From an uncultured Clostridia bacterium (GTDB lineage: Bacteria; Bacillota; Clostridia; Saccharofermentanales; Saccharofermentanaceae), in contig CALEFT010000009.1 in NCBI GenBank assembly GCA_937876985.1, positions 15,697 to 79,696 of the forward strand: DNA of 64,000 bases, written 5' to 3'. This document shows positions 1 to 8,685 of the stretch, piece after piece. The notes beneath the pieces were generated by a model. That model did not search any database. It had not been told where the DNA came from and saw nothing but the letters and a program-made list of their open reading frames with translations. A program made the translations under genes and the position numbers. The number at the start of each line of letters is the position of its first letter. The stretch's first letter is position 1.

Positions 1-666
1 TTCTTCAATATGCTTTCTGGATTCTCTATTCCAAATAATTGGCATAGACTTGTTCCAGCACCACTATGGATGAAGAATGAATTCCTTAAGCGTATTGGTC
101 GTGAGACACAGAACGCTCGTGACGGCAAAGAAGCGCGAATCATTGCCAAGATTAATTCTCTTGTAGACGAAGTAATCATCGAAGCTTTGTATGAAGCATC
201 TAAGGCTGGCGTCAAGATAGACCTCATCGTTCGAGGAATCTGTTGTCTAAGACCTGGCGTTCCAGGAATGTCAGAAAATATTAGCGTTAGATCAATTACC
301 GGACGCTTCCTAGAGCATTCAAGAATCTTCTATTTCTACAATGAAGGTCACGAAGACTTGTTCATGGCTTCCGCAGACTGGATGCCACGTAATCTTAATA
401 GAAGAGTTGAACTTCTTTTCCCAATAGAAGACAGCGACTGCCGTGCGAGAGTAATGGAAGTTCTCAACGTTGAGCTCGAAGATACAATTCGCGCATCACT
501 ACTTAACAGCGACGGAACCTACCACAAGCAAGACCTTCGCGGCAAGGAGAAGCACGACAGCCAAGAAGAACTAATCAAGTTCGCACTTGACCTCGAGAAA
601 GAAATCACAGAGAAAGAAATAAATAATATGGCGTTCGTGCCAAAAACTGCACCAAGTGCTAATTAA
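1..666 (+). CDS. ppk1: Polyphosphate kinase 1, C-terminal part (5' end outside window)
   Basis: The reading frame is open from base 1, so the gene starts upstream of the window; the ATG at 10 is internal. About 221 residues are visible. They match the C-terminal phospholipase-D-like domains of PPK1, which polymerises the terminal phosphate of ATP into polyphosphate. Visible family signatures are KINSLVDEVIIEALYEAS, GVKIDLIVRGICCLRPG, GRFLEHSRIFYF and SADWMPRNLNRRVELLFPI; the His of the EHSRI motif lies in the catalytic region. The tail after about residue 180 is the usual variable end. The next gene (galM) starts 38 bases later with its own ribosome site, so they may be co-transcribed. The family call is firm; the catalytic N-terminal half cannot be checked. 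Confidence 0.93.
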   Translation, partial: FFNMLSGFSIPNNWHRLVPAPLWMKNEFLKRIGRETQNARDGKEARIIAKINSLVDEVIIEALYEASKAGVKIDLIVRGICCLRPGVPGMSENISVRSITGRFLEHSRIFYFYNEGHEDLFMASADWMPRNLNRRVELLFPIEDSDCRARVMEVLNVELEDTIRASLLNSDGTYHKQDLRGKEKHDSQEELIKFALDLEKEITEKEINNMAFVPKTAPSAN

Positions 667-704
667 TACAAACTAATCTAACACAAAAACTATCGGAGGC
701 TATT

Positions 705-1877
705 ATGTCAATTCAAATCAACGAATACTTATCACAAGCAAACCCAGAAAAGTACAAGGGAATATCAAACGAATATATTCTCACTTCAAGTTCTGGCAAT
801 GTCGCACACATTTTGAACTACGGAGCACTCATCTCAAAGCTTTGGATAAAGGACAAAAACGGCAACCTCGACGACGTAATGCTCGGACTTAAGGGACTTG
901 ACGAGTACATGGCTTCCGGTTCTAACCACGGCGCTGTCGTTGGAAGAAGTGCAAACAGAATCAAGGGCGCACGCTTCGAGATTAATGGCACAGAACACAA
1001 AATCCCGTTAAATGACGGCGAGAACAATTTGCATAGCGGTAGTCCTGCATTCCAGAACGTTTTCTGGGAGGGCGCAGTCCTAAAGAGTGCAGACGCGTCC
1101 GAATACATCAAGACTTCTGGCATCAGAGGCCTTTCCGAAAATGACGGCGAAGCACTACTTCTTAGCTATGTCTCACCAGACGGAGCATGTGGTTTCCCAG
1201 GAAATCTTGAGACAGAAGTTCTCTATGCATGGCTTAAGGATAATACTCTCCTAATAATGTATCGTGCAGTAAGTGATAAGGATACAGTATTTGGTCCAAC
1301 CAACCATTCATATTTCAATATTGCTGGACATAATAGCGGAAGCGTAGCAGGGCAGAAGGTAGCTATTAATTCTGACTACGTTACATATAAGGATGATACA
1401 AACTGTCCAAACGGAGAATTAATGAAGGTAGAAGGAACTATTTTCGACTTCAGAAATGAATGCGATGTAGTTAAAGTTCTAACACTTGATGACCCACAGA
1501 CAAAGGGTTCTTTGGGAATTGATCAGAACTACTGCCTAAATCCATCTAATTCTTACGAAGAGGCTCCCGATAGAACAAAGGAAGAGGTTCTTTCTCAAAA
1601 GAGCACTAATTCTATGAATTTCGCAGGAACGATATACGACGAGAAGTCTGGAAGAAGAATGGATATCTTGACAGATATGCCAGGCATGCATGTATATGCA
1701 GGAAATCATCTTGGCGGAAACGATCAGAAGGGTGACATTCCATATAAGCAATATGGCGGAATTTGCTTCGAGGCACAGATGTATCCAAACGCTGTAAATG
1801 AACCAAAATTTGCCACATCTGTAATTAAGGCAAATGATATTATTTATCACGCATGCGGATATAGATTTAATTCTTAA
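705..1877 (+). CDS. galM: Aldose 1-epimerase (galactose mutarotase)
   Basis: 390 residues, slightly longer than typical GalM (about 345). It interconverts alpha and beta anomers of aldohexoses in the cytoplasm, feeding the Leloir pathway. Signatures: GAVVGRSANRIKGARF near residue 87 (substrate-binding Arg/Asn), NNLHSGSPAFQNVFWE, the catalytic His in TNHSYFNIAGH, and the C-terminal GGICFEAQMYPNAVNEP containing the catalytic Glu. The start ATG follows TCGGAGGCTATT, a good ribosome site. An insertion around residues 285-305 (EEAPDRTKEEVLSQKS region) explains the extra length. No galK or galT is adjacent, so the substrate is inferred from the family only. Confidence 0.9.
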   Translation: MSIQINEYLSQANPEKYKGISNEYILTSSSGNVAHILNYGALISKLWIKDKNGNLDDVMLGLKGLDEYMASGSNHGAVVGRSANRIKGARFEINGTEHKIPLNDGENNLHSGSPAFQNVFWEGAVLKSADASEYIKTSGIRGLSENDGEALLLSYVSPDGACGFPGNLETEVLYAWLKDNTLLIMYRAVSDKDTVFGPTNHSYFNIAGHNSGSVAGQKVAINSDYVTYKDDTNCPNGELMKVEGTIFDFRNECDVVKVLTLDDPQTKGSLGIDQNYCLNPSNSYEEAPDRTKEEVLSQKSTNSMNFAGTIYDEKSGRRMDILTDMPGMHVYAGNHLGGNDQKGDIPYKQYGGICFEAQMYPNAVNEPKFATSVIKANDIIYHACGYRFNS

Positions 1878-1933
1878 TCTTTGGTACAATTCTCGCAGTT
1901 GAGTTTTGTAATATATTTTTTTGGAGGACAAAG

Positions 1934-2602
1934 ATGAGCGATAAGAAGAATAGCGTTATTAACGAAGAGCTTGTTAAGGCATTACCACAGGAGGGTGTAC
2001 ATTGTTTCCCTGCTAGTAGTAAGGTTATTAACCGTAATAGAATTGTTTCTGCAATATTTGCAGTACTAGGCATTGCTGGCGGATTATATTTCTTGCTAGC
2101 AGAAGTAAAGAGTATATCTCTTGCTATCTGCTGCTTTGTAGTGACTTTGATTTCAATTCTTGTTTTTGTACAGTCTTTCTTGATTGCTAAGTACCGTGTT
2201 GCAGTAGACTATAAGAATAAGAATGTTGTTCTGCGTTATAGATATAGTTCTATTGAGATTCCTTTCGAGAATTTCGATGCTCGTGATGGATCACCTGACA
2301 GAGCTGAAGCTCTCGTAGAAGGCTCTATCTTAGGCGGTAAGGATAAGGTTCAATATCTAATTCTCGACGATGTTCTTGATGATGCATGTTATCAGACATC
2401 TTCTAGAGATCTTGCTTCTGTCGAAGACTTCAATACACTTAAGGCTGAAGCATTGAAGATTGCTGAAGCATATTGTGCATCAGAACTCGAAGGCGCAATT
2501 AAGATTGAAGAGCAAGATGAAGAAAGACAGAATTCAGAGATTGATGACATCGTATCATCTGTTATGGATGAAGATAAGAACAAGAAAGCTGACAACGAAT
2601 AA
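1934..2602 (+). CDS. Two-TM membrane protein of unknown function
   Basis: 222 residues, not recognised. The ATG follows TTGGAGGACAAAG, a strong ribosome site. Two adjacent hydrophobic segments (about residues 37-55 and 60-80) form a hairpin in the membrane. A short basic stretch and a mixed alpha/beta cytoplasmic part (about 85-175) follow, then a very acidic tail (EEQDEERQNSEIDD, then MDEDKNKK). The segment after the hairpin (RVAVDYKNKNVVLRYRYSSIEI) resembles PH-like regions seen in small Bacillota membrane proteins, but that is a weak impression. It starts 56 bases after galM and ends at a bidirectional terminator shared with the convergent rluF-like gene. Confidence 0.7.
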   Translation: MSDKKNSVINEELVKALPQEGVHCFPASSKVINRNRIVSAIFAVLGIAGGLYFLLAEVKSISLAICCFVVTLISILVFVQSFLIAKYRVAVDYKNKNVVLRYRYSSIEIPFENFDARDGSPDRAEALVEGSILGGKDKVQYLILDDVLDDACYQTSSRDLASVEDFNTLKAEALKIAEAYCASELEGAIKIEEQDEERQNSEIDDIVSSVMDEDKNKKADNE

Positions 2603-2638
2603 TTTGTTTAGTCTGTTATAAACAATAGTCTAAATAAT

Positions 2639-2670
2639 AAAGCTGTCTCGAATATATCGAGGCAGCTTTT
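2639..2670. terminator. Bidirectional intrinsic terminator
   Basis: AAAGCTGTCTCGA and TCGAGGCAGCTTTT form a long stem around a short AT loop, with an A-run on the left and a T-run on the right. It sits between the convergent genes ending at 2602 (+) and 2672 (-) and can serve both. Confidence 0.85.
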
Positions 2671-2671
2671 A

Positions 2672-3412
2672 CTATTTGTAGTTAAGTAAATCAAATAGAA
2701 CCTTCTTCTCATGATTTGTTAATGGTCGGTAATGTCCAACAGGTAAATCTCCAAGTTCAATATTCATTATGCGAACTCTTCGTAGCTTTACTACCTTATA
2801 TCCTAGATAGTCGCACATTCTACGAATCTGTCGATTAAGGCCTTGCTTTAGAATTATCTTGAAGGAGCGATTTCCTGTCCTCTTTACAGTACAAGGTAAG
2901 GTCATTTGTCCAAGTATTGGTAGACCACCACTCATACGCTTCAAGAATTCATCGTCATAAGGCTTATCAACAGTAACGAGGTATTCTTTCTCGTGACCAT
3001 TTTCTGCACGAAGAAGGCGATTAACAATATCTCCATCATCGGTTAGAAGGATTAGTCCAGATGAATTTTTGTCAAGACGGCCAATAGGGAAGACTCTAGT
3101 TGGATAATTAAGGAAGTCTACAATATTGTCGACGTCTCTTTGGTCTGTTGTGCATGTGATGCCAAGAGGCTTGTTTAAGGCAAGATAGACGTGCGAATCC
3201 TTCATTGTTAAAGGCTTGCCATCAATAGTAACATCTTGTCCTTCAATAACACGCGAACCCAAATCTGCAAGTTGTCCGTCGATATAGACCTTGCCTTCTT
3301 CGATTATTTTATCTGCTTCTCGGCGTGAACAAAAACCAGACGCAGCAATATATTTGTTGATTCTTGTTCCGTTTAAAGTGCCATTATCAATTTGATTATT
3401 GTTATTATCCAT
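2672..3412 (-). CDS. 23S rRNA pseudouridine synthase, RluF/RluB family
   Basis: 246 residues. An N-terminal S4 RNA-binding domain (about residues 16-62, RINKYIAASGFCSRREAD) is followed by an RsuA/RluB/E/F-type catalytic domain. The catalytic Asp is in GRLDKNSSGLILLTDDGD (about residue 120), and the C-terminal LNRQIRRMCDYLGYKVVKL motif is present. The DKNSSGL form is closest to RluF, which converts U2604 of 23S rRNA in E. coli; the exact target here is inferred. The C-terminal extension of RluF is short. The start is 5 bases from the stop of the minus-strand sensor kinase, so it is probably transcribed with the two-component genes upstream of it. Confidence 0.88.
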   Translation of the reverse strand: MDNNNNQIDNGTLNGTRINKYIAASGFCSRREADKIIEEGKVYIDGQLADLGSRVIEGQDVTIDGKPLTMKDSHVYLALNKPLGITCTTDQRDVDNIVDFLNYPTRVFPIGRLDKNSSGLILLTDDGDIVNRLLRAENGHEKEYLVTVDKPYDDEFLKRMSGGLPILGQMTLPCTVKRTGNRSFKIILKQGLNRQIRRMCDYLGYKVVKLRRVRIMNIELGDLPVGHYRPLTNHEKKVLFDLLNYK

Positions 3413-3417
3413 TACTA

Positions 3418-5217
3418 TTAATACCAGTTGCTTGTAGCAACAACCTTCTTGAGTGTAAATGTGAATGTTGTGCCACGACCGTATTCACTTTCTACAGTAA
3501 TTGTTTCTCCCATGTAAGTGAGAAGTTCCTTGGCAATAGATAGTCCAAGACCAGTGCCCTTCTTACCACGTGCACGATCTGCCTTGAAGAATCTATCAAA
3601 GATATGGTTAATATCGTATTCGTGAATTCCTTGTCCAGTATCAATTACAGAGATGAATACCTTGTTCTCAGCATCGTTAAATTCAGTTGCAATTGTAATT
3701 GAACCACCAGCAGGTGTGTATTTCTTAGCATTATCCATAAGAATAACGAGAATCTGCTCAACTCTATCTGGATTTCCAAGTACAGTAGGAAGCTCGCCAG
3801 AATTAAAAAGAACCTTGAAGTTCAAATCTGCATCTGCCATTACTGGCTTATATTTTGTCTCAATACCAAGCAAAAGCTGATTTAAGTCGAATGGGAATGT
3901 CTTAAATGCGAGAGTTCTTGACTGTAGCTTAGAAAGTTCAAGCATATCATCGATAAGACGCGACAGACGCATGGTCTCGTGAAGGATAATGTTGTAATAA
4001 CGCATACGGTCTTCTTCTTTCTTAACCATGCCATCAGCAAGTGGCTCAATAAGTCCGCGAAGCGTCTGAAGTGGAGTTCTAAGCTCGTGAGAAATATTTG
4101 CAACGTAGTCCTTACGTGTTCTCTCAAGCTTCTGCTCCTCAGAAATGTCACGGAAGAATCCAGTAGCACCAATAATTGTCTCATTATCGATGTCGAACTT
4201 AGGCACAATGGTATATGTATATGCATAGTTAGGACCGTCAATTGTGTTCTCTTGAACTTCCTTAGTTGTAGTGCAGACAGCATACATATCCCAAACTTCT
4301 TCGAAAGGAATCAGCTGCAGCTTCTCAGTAAAAAGGTTTCTCTTCTGAACTTTATCGAAAATCGTATCTATAGCTTTGTTAACGAAGATTGGCTTGAGTT
4401 CAGAATCTACTACAACGATACCCTCAGATATGATATCGAAAATATCCTTCAATCTGTTACGCTCGATTGTTAAGTCGATGATGGATTTTTCTAGCTGGTT
4501 TGCAAGGTAATTAAACGATGTCGCAAGCTCTCCAACCTCGCCAGAATAGGATTCCTTCGCTCTAGTGGAGAGATTTCCTTGTGCAAATTTTCTTGCTACA
4601 TTGTTAAGCTCGTAGATTGGTCTAACGATGCTTCTAATTAAGATGAATACAGGAATCATCATAACAAAAGCACTGAGTAATGTAGAAAGAAGGAGAATAT
4701 TTGTGAAAGAAGACACCGTATCGTCAGTAGCGATAATAGAGCTAACTACGACTACATAATATATCTCATCTTCAGAAATTTCTACGATGTCACGAAGAAC
4801 TAATGTGTTAGATTCAGAGTCAACAAGTTTATCAATCCAATACTGTAAATCACCCTCAATAACTAATTCGTTCTGGATGATATTCATTACATCAGCAAGC
4901 ATTCTCTCGTTAGAGGAAAGAGCTTTGCTCGATGCTATTATTTCTTGACTTTGAGCGTCTATCAAAATAACAGAATTGTTATTAACCAAAGATGAATTAA
5001 AAAGGTTATTTAAGAAATCCGTATCCTTCGCAAGTTCTGGAGATTCTGAAAGCATAGCTGTAATAGAACTGCCTGTATTAAAAGCATCATCTATTAATTC
5101 GTTATGTGTTGCAGAACGACCAGCAAAAGCAAAGGCAATAGTAGTAAAGAACGCAGTAAAAGCTAATGCGCATAGTACAAGTATGATAGTATTACGCATT
5201 AATGTACTTCGTTGCAT
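3418..5217 (-). CDS. Sensor histidine kinase with HAMP and PAS domains (PhoR/ResE/WalK-like)
   Basis: 599 residues. TM1 spans about 8-32 and TM2 about 168-197, enclosing an extracytoplasmic sensor of about 135 residues. HAMP follows at 197-245, PAS at 255-365, HisKA with phospho-acceptor His377 in ISHELRTPLQTL, and HATPase_c with the N box around Asn496 (MDNAKKYTP), DTGQG at 526-530 and GTGLGLSIAKEL. All catalytic boxes are intact. The ATG overlaps the stop of the response regulator gene by one base (TAATG on the minus strand), indicating translational coupling. The signal sensed cannot be read from the sequence. The family controls phosphate, redox or envelope stress; the divergent lipoprotein array makes the envelope an attractive but unproven target. 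Confidence 0.93.
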   Translation of the reverse strand: MQRSTLMRNTIILVLCALAFTAFFTTIAFAFAGRSATHNELIDDAFNTGSSITAMLSESPELAKDTDFLNNLFNSSLVNNNSVILIDAQSQEIIASSKALSSNERMLADVMNIIQNELVIEGDLQYWIDKLVDSESNTLVLRDIVEISEDEIYYVVVVSSIIATDDTVSSFTNILLLSTLLSAFVMMIPVFILIRSIVRPIYELNNVARKFAQGNLSTRAKESYSGEVGELATSFNYLANQLEKSIIDLTIERNRLKDIFDIISEGIVVVDSELKPIFVNKAIDTIFDKVQKRNLFTEKLQLIPFEEVWDMYAVCTTTKEVQENTIDGPNYAYTYTIVPKFDIDNETIIGATGFFRDISEEQKLERTRKDYVANISHELRTPLQTLRGLIEPLADGMVKKEEDRMRYYNIILHETMRLSRLIDDMLELSKLQSRTLAFKTFPFDLNQLLLGIETKYKPVMADADLNFKVLFNSGELPTVLGNPDRVEQILVILMDNAKKYTPAGGSITIATEFNDAENKVFISVIDTGQGIHEYDINHIFDRFFKADRARGKKGTGLGLSIAKELLTYMGETITVESEYGRGTTFTFTLKKVVATSNWY

Positions 5218-5918
5218 TATTCATTAACCTCAAATTTATATCCAACACTATAAACAGTCGTGATTCCCCAAGGAGCACCATCAACATGAATCTTCTGTCG
5301 AATTCTCTTAATGTGAGTATCAACCGTTCTTGGGTCTCCAGAGTAGTCATAATCCCAAATTAAAGATAGGATCTGATCTCTACCTAATACTTGACCTGGA
5401 TGAGAAGCTAAGAGATGTAAAATCTCTACTTCCTTAGGAGTGAAGATAATAGGCTTACCGTCAACACGAACACTATATTGCTCGAGGTTAATCTCGAGTG
5501 AACCATAGCGAATAATCTTAGAATTAGTTTCCTTAGGCTGTGTTGTCTCGTTAACTCTTCGTAGAACAGCCTTGATACGAGCAAGAACCTCTCTAGGTGA
5601 GAAAGGCTTTACAATATAATCGTCTGCACCTAGTTCAAGTCCAAGTACGCGGTCAATCTCCTCGCCCTTAGCTGTAAGTAGAATGATAGGAGTGGACATA
5701 GTCTTACGAACCTCACGGCAAACATCTAGACCATCCATCTTAGGCATCATCCAATCAAGAAGAATTAGGTCAGGTTGCTCGTCATTAATCTTGGCAAGAC
5801 CTTCTTCTCCATCATAAGCACTTGTGCAAATAAAGTTCTCTGCTTCTATATATAACTTCAATGATTCGTGTACAACTGGATCGTCATCACAAATCAAAAT
5901 CTTAGGTGTCTGTTGCAT
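5217..5918 (-). CDS. OmpR/PhoB-family response regulator
   Basis: 233 residues. The receiver domain covers about 6-120, with acidic pocket Asp11-Asp13, phospho-acceptor Asp55 in LILLDWMMPKMDG, the Thr/Lys switch LLTAKGEE and KPFSPREVLARI. A winged-helix DNA-binding domain lies at about 135-230, with LTPKE-like FTPKEVEILHLL and RTVDTHIKRIRQKI (recognition helix). It is transcribed with the kinase at 3418-5217, its likely cognate partner. The start follows AGGAGG (TTTCCTCC on the plus strand at 5921-5928). It is the first gene of the minus-strand unit, divergent from the lipoprotein genes starting at 6162. Confidence 0.95.
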   Translation of the reverse strand: MQQTPKILICDDDPVVHESLKLYIEAENFICTSAYDGEEGLAKINDEQPDLILLDWMMPKMDGLDVCREVRKTMSTPIILLTAKGEEIDRVLGLELGADDYIVKPFSPREVLARIKAVLRRVNETTQPKETNSKIIRYGSLEINLEQYSVRVDGKPIIFTPKEVEILHLLASHPGQVLGRDQILSLIWDYDYSGDPRTVDTHIKRIRQKIHVDGAPWGITTVYSVGYKFEVNE

Positions 5919-6056
5919 AGTTTCCTCCTAGAAAAATTACTTCCATAGTAATTATATCGAAATTATGATTTTAAGCCATAGCAAAAAGTGAAGAAAAAGT
6001 GAAATTTTCTTATGCAATGACAATAAGAAGGCAGCATATACTTCTCGTTTTTTCAT

Positions 6057-6084
6057 TTGAGAAATAAGTATAAATGAGTATAAT
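6057..6084 (+). promoter_or_regulatory. Predicted sigma-A promoter for lipoprotein array
   Basis: TTGAGA at 6057-6062, a 16-base spacer, then TATAAT at 6079-6084. The expected start is near 6091, giving a 5' UTR of about 70 bases that contains the conserved hairpin at 6113-6146 and an AAGGAG ribosome site. Confidence 0.65.
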
Positions 6085-6112
6085 GGACTAGTGCGCTTAG
6101 AATTGGAAAGTG

Positions 6113-6146
6113 AAATATTGCTTTTCGAGAGGGGCGCAGTATTTTT
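6113..6146 (+). repeat. Copy 1 of conserved hairpin element (TGCTTTTCGAGAGGGG)
   Basis: The 16-base core is at 6119-6134. AATATTGC (6114-6121) pairs with GCAGTATT (6136-6143) with one G-U pair, leaving a 14-base loop TTTTCGAGAGGGGC. A T-run (6142-6146) follows, so in RNA it resembles a terminator placed in the 5' UTR of the first lipoprotein gene. Identical cores occur at 15791, 38126 and 60795. Confidence 0.7.
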
Positions 6147-6161
6147 GGAAGGAGAAAAACT

Positions 6162-7535
6162 ATGAGGAGATTTAAGAAGTTTTTTGGTTTGCTACTTGCT
6201 GTAGCAATGATGACAGCTATGACTGCTTGCACACCTGATACAGGCAATGAGGATGTTACAAGCAGAGCTGATGAGTTTGTTAGTGCGCTTACTTCTGCTA
6301 GTGAGAAGAAGTTATCTAAGATTTGTTTTGAGTCAGAGGACTTTTTTGAGGAGTTCGAGCTTGATATTGAAGCAAATGCAGTAGTTGCAGCTATCGCATC
6401 GACTTTGGAAGGTACAGTTGATGAGGAGTCTGTAGACGCTTCTACTAAGGATCAAGAGGGTACAATCGATGTTGTATTTACACTTGTTGATTTTGAGCCA
6501 GTTATCGAGAATGAGGACAACCTCGTAGATGAAGAAACTCTCGTTGCTGCTATCGAAGATTGCGAAGAGGTAACTGAATTTGAATACACACTAGAGTTCA
6601 CATACGATGAGGACGAGGATGACTGGTATGTAGAAAACTACGAGGATGTAATTACTGAGATTTTTGCTTTCGTAGAGGTTGAGCCAGAGTACCAAGTATT
6701 GATTGCTGAATATGTTGACACTACTATGTGGGTAGTGGGCTATAGCTTCATTGAGGGCAATTCATACTCCGATACAGATGCTATCGAGCTCGATATCCAG
6801 CCAACTTCTGAAGGCATGTACATGGATTGGAACATCTACTATACAGTTACATTTAATAATGAAGTTATTTATGAGAGCGGATACATTGGTCTAACATCTT
6901 ATGAAAATGGTGCTTGGGCAGAGGGCCGCTTCACTAGTGATGATCTAAGCTCTAGTGCTTCTGCTTCTGTTTACGATGCATTCGAGTCATCTTATCCATA
7001 TTTGCCAGACGGTTCTTACACAATTACTTACTATGATGAGTTCGAGAATGTAATTGTTTCTGATACGTGTCAGGTTACAAATAGTGGTGCTTCTGCTGGT
7101 ACAGATCCAGTTGATCCAAGCGTTCCAACTGGCGGCGATATTCCTTCTTATATAACTGATTTACAGTTTATAGATGATACTGCACTTAATGGTTCTTTGG
7201 TAGCTGCTTCTTGGTGGCAGTATGCTGACGAGATGAATACTGCTGGTCAGTATCTTTCTGATGTAACAAATAGAATTGAGTATGGTCTTGAGACAGATGG
7301 TTCTTATACAGGTACTATCTACTATGAGGTTTACTATACAACAGGTGATGTTGGTTCTACAGAGACTGTAGTTGAAATGACAGCTTGTGATCCAGTCGAG
7401 TATACCAACTGGTTTGGTTATGAGCCTTTCTACGAGTCAGACGCTGGACTAACACCAGGTTATTATATCCTTATCATTTCATCTGATATGTCTTCTGATA
7501 ACGTATTCCTTTGCGATTACGTAGAAGTAATTTAA
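6162..7535 (+). CDS. Acidic lipoprotein 1 of a six-gene array, function unknown
   Basis: 457 residues. The signal peptide has basic MRRFKK, a hydrophobic core and lipobox MTAC with lipidated Cys23, so the protein is anchored outside the membrane. The N-terminal module (about 30-185) is shared with the next genes: helical start, then DEESVDASTKDQEGTIDVVF, then EYTLEFTYDEDEDDWYVENY. It resembles NTF2-like or DUF4878-type lipoprotein domains. A beta-rich module (about 187-310) has W and Y positions and ends in PDGSYTITYYDEFENVI. After a Pro/Gly/Thr linker (SGASAGTDPVDPSVPTGG) comes a second beta-rich module to the end. The sequence is strongly acidic with no enzyme motif. No described family is recognised; an adhesive, ligand-binding or cell-wall role is inference. 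Confidence 0.75.
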   Translation: MRRFKKFFGLLLAVAMMTAMTACTPDTGNEDVTSRADEFVSALTSASEKKLSKICFESEDFFEEFELDIEANAVVAAIASTLEGTVDEESVDASTKDQEGTIDVVFTLVDFEPVIENEDNLVDEETLVAAIEDCEEVTEFEYTLEFTYDEDEDDWYVENYEDVITEIFAFVEVEPEYQVLIAEYVDTTMWVVGYSFIEGNSYSDTDAIELDIQPTSEGMYMDWNIYYTVTFNNEVIYESGYIGLTSYENGAWAEGRFTSDDLSSSASASVYDAFESSYPYLPDGSYTITYYDEFENVIVSDTCQVTNSGASAGTDPVDPSVPTGGDIPSYITDLQFIDDTALNGSLVAASWWQYADEMNTAGQYLSDVTNRIEYGLETDGSYTGTIYYEVYYTTGDVGSTETVVEMTACDPVEYTNWFGYEPFYESDAGLTPGYYILIISSDMSSDNVFLCDYVEVI

Positions 7536-7537
7536 CC

Positions 7538-7558
7538 CCACGCCTTTTGCGAAAAGCA
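7538..7558 (-). repeat. Possible degenerate copy of the hairpin element
   Basis: On the minus strand this reads ATGCTTTTCG, then CAAAAGGC, then GTGGGG. It shares the first nine bases TGCTTTTCG of the conserved 16-mer and then diverges, while still forming a small hairpin (GCCTTTT/GAAAAGC). It sits just after the first lipoprotein gene. It could be a decayed copy or an unrelated weak hairpin. Confidence 0.3.
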
Positions 7559-7599
7559 TCATTTCTTAAATCAATATTATATTCATACTGTTATAGTTC

Positions 7600-7616
7600 T
7601 ATGATGCAGTTTTGAT
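7600..7616 (+). promoter_or_regulatory. Shared upstream 17-mer TATGATGCAGTTTTGAT, copy 1
   Basis: The same 17 bases occur exactly at 12075-12091. Both lie 42-61 bases before the start of a lipoprotein gene (7677 and 12133). TATGAT could be a -10 box, or the whole motif could be a regulator site. The identity is seen directly; the role is inferred. Confidence 0.45.
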
Positions 7617-7676
7617 TGAATTGTATAAGGATTTCTAGTAAAATTGCTTTAGTTTCTTACTAAGGAGGTAAAACAA

Positions 7677-8525
7677 ATGAAGGTTATGAAGAAGATGGTT
7701 GCACTTCTTGTTGTCGCTTCTATGATGATGGCTATGACAGCATGTAACGGTGCAAAGAAGGCTGTTCAGGAAGCTACAGACGCATTCATGACGGCAGTTA
7801 TCGAGCTTGACTTTGACGAGATGGCTGATCTTGTTATTAACGAAGATGAGCAGCAGGATTTCATGGAACAGTTCTATACTTATGAGGACAATGAGTATAT
7901 GGAAATGCTTTTCGAGGCAGCAGAGTTCAAGGTTTCTGAGATTGAGGTTGATTCTAAGGGCGGTGAGGCTGAAGTTTCTTATATAATTACTCTTCCTGAT
8001 GCAGAAGCAATCGCTGATGAGGAGCCAGAAGATGAGGATGAGTTTGCTGACGTTCTTGCAGAAGTTGAGACAACAGAGATTGAAGTTCAGCTTGAGCTTG
8101 AAGAAGATGACGAAGAGTGGTTCGTTGTAAATCCAGAAGATTTGTACGAAGACCTATTTGCTGAGGTTGGACAGTATTGCAGAAACTTTGGCGAGAGCGA
8201 ATATATTCAGTACTTAGATTACTATTTCTGGTGGTCAAATGGTTCAGGTGTTCTAGAACTTGATATGATTACACTACCTGAGTATGAGAATATTGATTAT
8301 ACATATTATTTCGAAGTTTATGTTGGAAATCAGATGGTTTATACTTCTGAATTGAGAGACGATAGTGGACATTACCTTGAGAATTATTTCTACCCATCCG
8401 ATATCGGTCTTCCTAGCTTTGACTTGGATAATACAGTATACACAATGGTTGTATATGATGAAGGTGGAGCTGAAATCTGTCGATTGGATTCAGATGTAAC
8501 AGATTATCAGTATTTCGGAAACTAA
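7677..8525 (+). CDS. Acidic lipoprotein 2 of the array
   Basis: 282 residues, the shortest two-module member. Signal peptide MKVMKKMVALLVV, lipobox MTAC, lipidated Cys23. The N-terminal module (about 25-165) is a reduced version of that in its neighbours, with EVDSKGGEAEVSYIITLP and EVQLELEEDDEEWFVVNPEDL. The C-terminal module (about 178-282, EYIQYLDYYFWWSNGSGVLE to YQYFGN) is nearly identical to the end of the gene at 8746-10440. The start follows AAGGAGGTAAAACAA. It has its own terminator at 8552-8582. Function unknown; the Asp/Glu content suggests binding of cations or a basic partner, but this is inference. Confidence 0.75.
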   Translation: MKVMKKMVALLVVASMMMAMTACNGAKKAVQEATDAFMTAVIELDFDEMADLVINEDEQQDFMEQFYTYEDNEYMEMLFEAAEFKVSEIEVDSKGGEAEVSYIITLPDAEAIADEEPEDEDEFADVLAEVETTEIEVQLELEEDDEEWFVVNPEDLYEDLFAEVGQYCRNFGESEYIQYLDYYFWWSNGSGVLELDMITLPEYENIDYTYYFEVYVGNQMVYTSELRDDSGHYLENYFYPSDIGLPSFDLDNTVYTMVVYDEGGAEICRLDSDVTDYQYFGN

Positions 8526-8582
8526 TTAATAGCAATCTTTGATATTAATAGACGCCCTATAGTTTACTATGGGGCGTTTTCA
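8190..8582 (+). repeat. Segmental duplication, left copy
   Basis: This covers the C-terminal module of lipoprotein 2, its stop codon, the spacer and the terminator. It aligns without large gaps to 10110-10498. The stop region (CAGTATTTCGGAAACT), spacer and GACGCCCTATAGTT terminator are shared. Synonymous and some amino-acid differences show the copy is not recent. Confidence 0.85.
8552..8582 (+). terminator. Intrinsic terminator of lipoprotein 2
   Basis: ACGCCCTATAG, loop TTTA, CTATGGGGCGT, then TTTT. It is the duplicate of the terminator at 10467-10498. Confidence 0.85.
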
Positions 8583-8685
8583 TGTTGAATGAATTGTTAT
8601 GCGCACTTGTGCTCATACCTGTAAGGATATTGCTACTTTATTTCCCTCATGTAAACCAAGATGAATAAATAGTTATTGAGAATTC

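Larger units (their letters stand above)
5919..6161. other. Divergent intergenic region between response regulator and lipoprotein array
   Basis: 243 bases separating two divergent transcription units. It contains a clear plus-strand sigma-A-type promoter (6057-6084) and the conserved hairpin element (6113-6146). A minus-strand promoter for the response regulator must also lie here; the AT-rich segment 5935-6000 is the candidate, but I could not pick convincing boxes. Any operator for the two-component system would also be expected here. Confidence 0.6.

Noticed and set aside
7987..8238. Antisense open frame inside lipoprotein 2 (and similar ones at 9405-9623 and 10896-11174)
   Set aside because: Long antisense frames arise from the GAA/GAT-rich acidic coding sequence. 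They have no ribosome sites and low-complexity Ser/Gln products.
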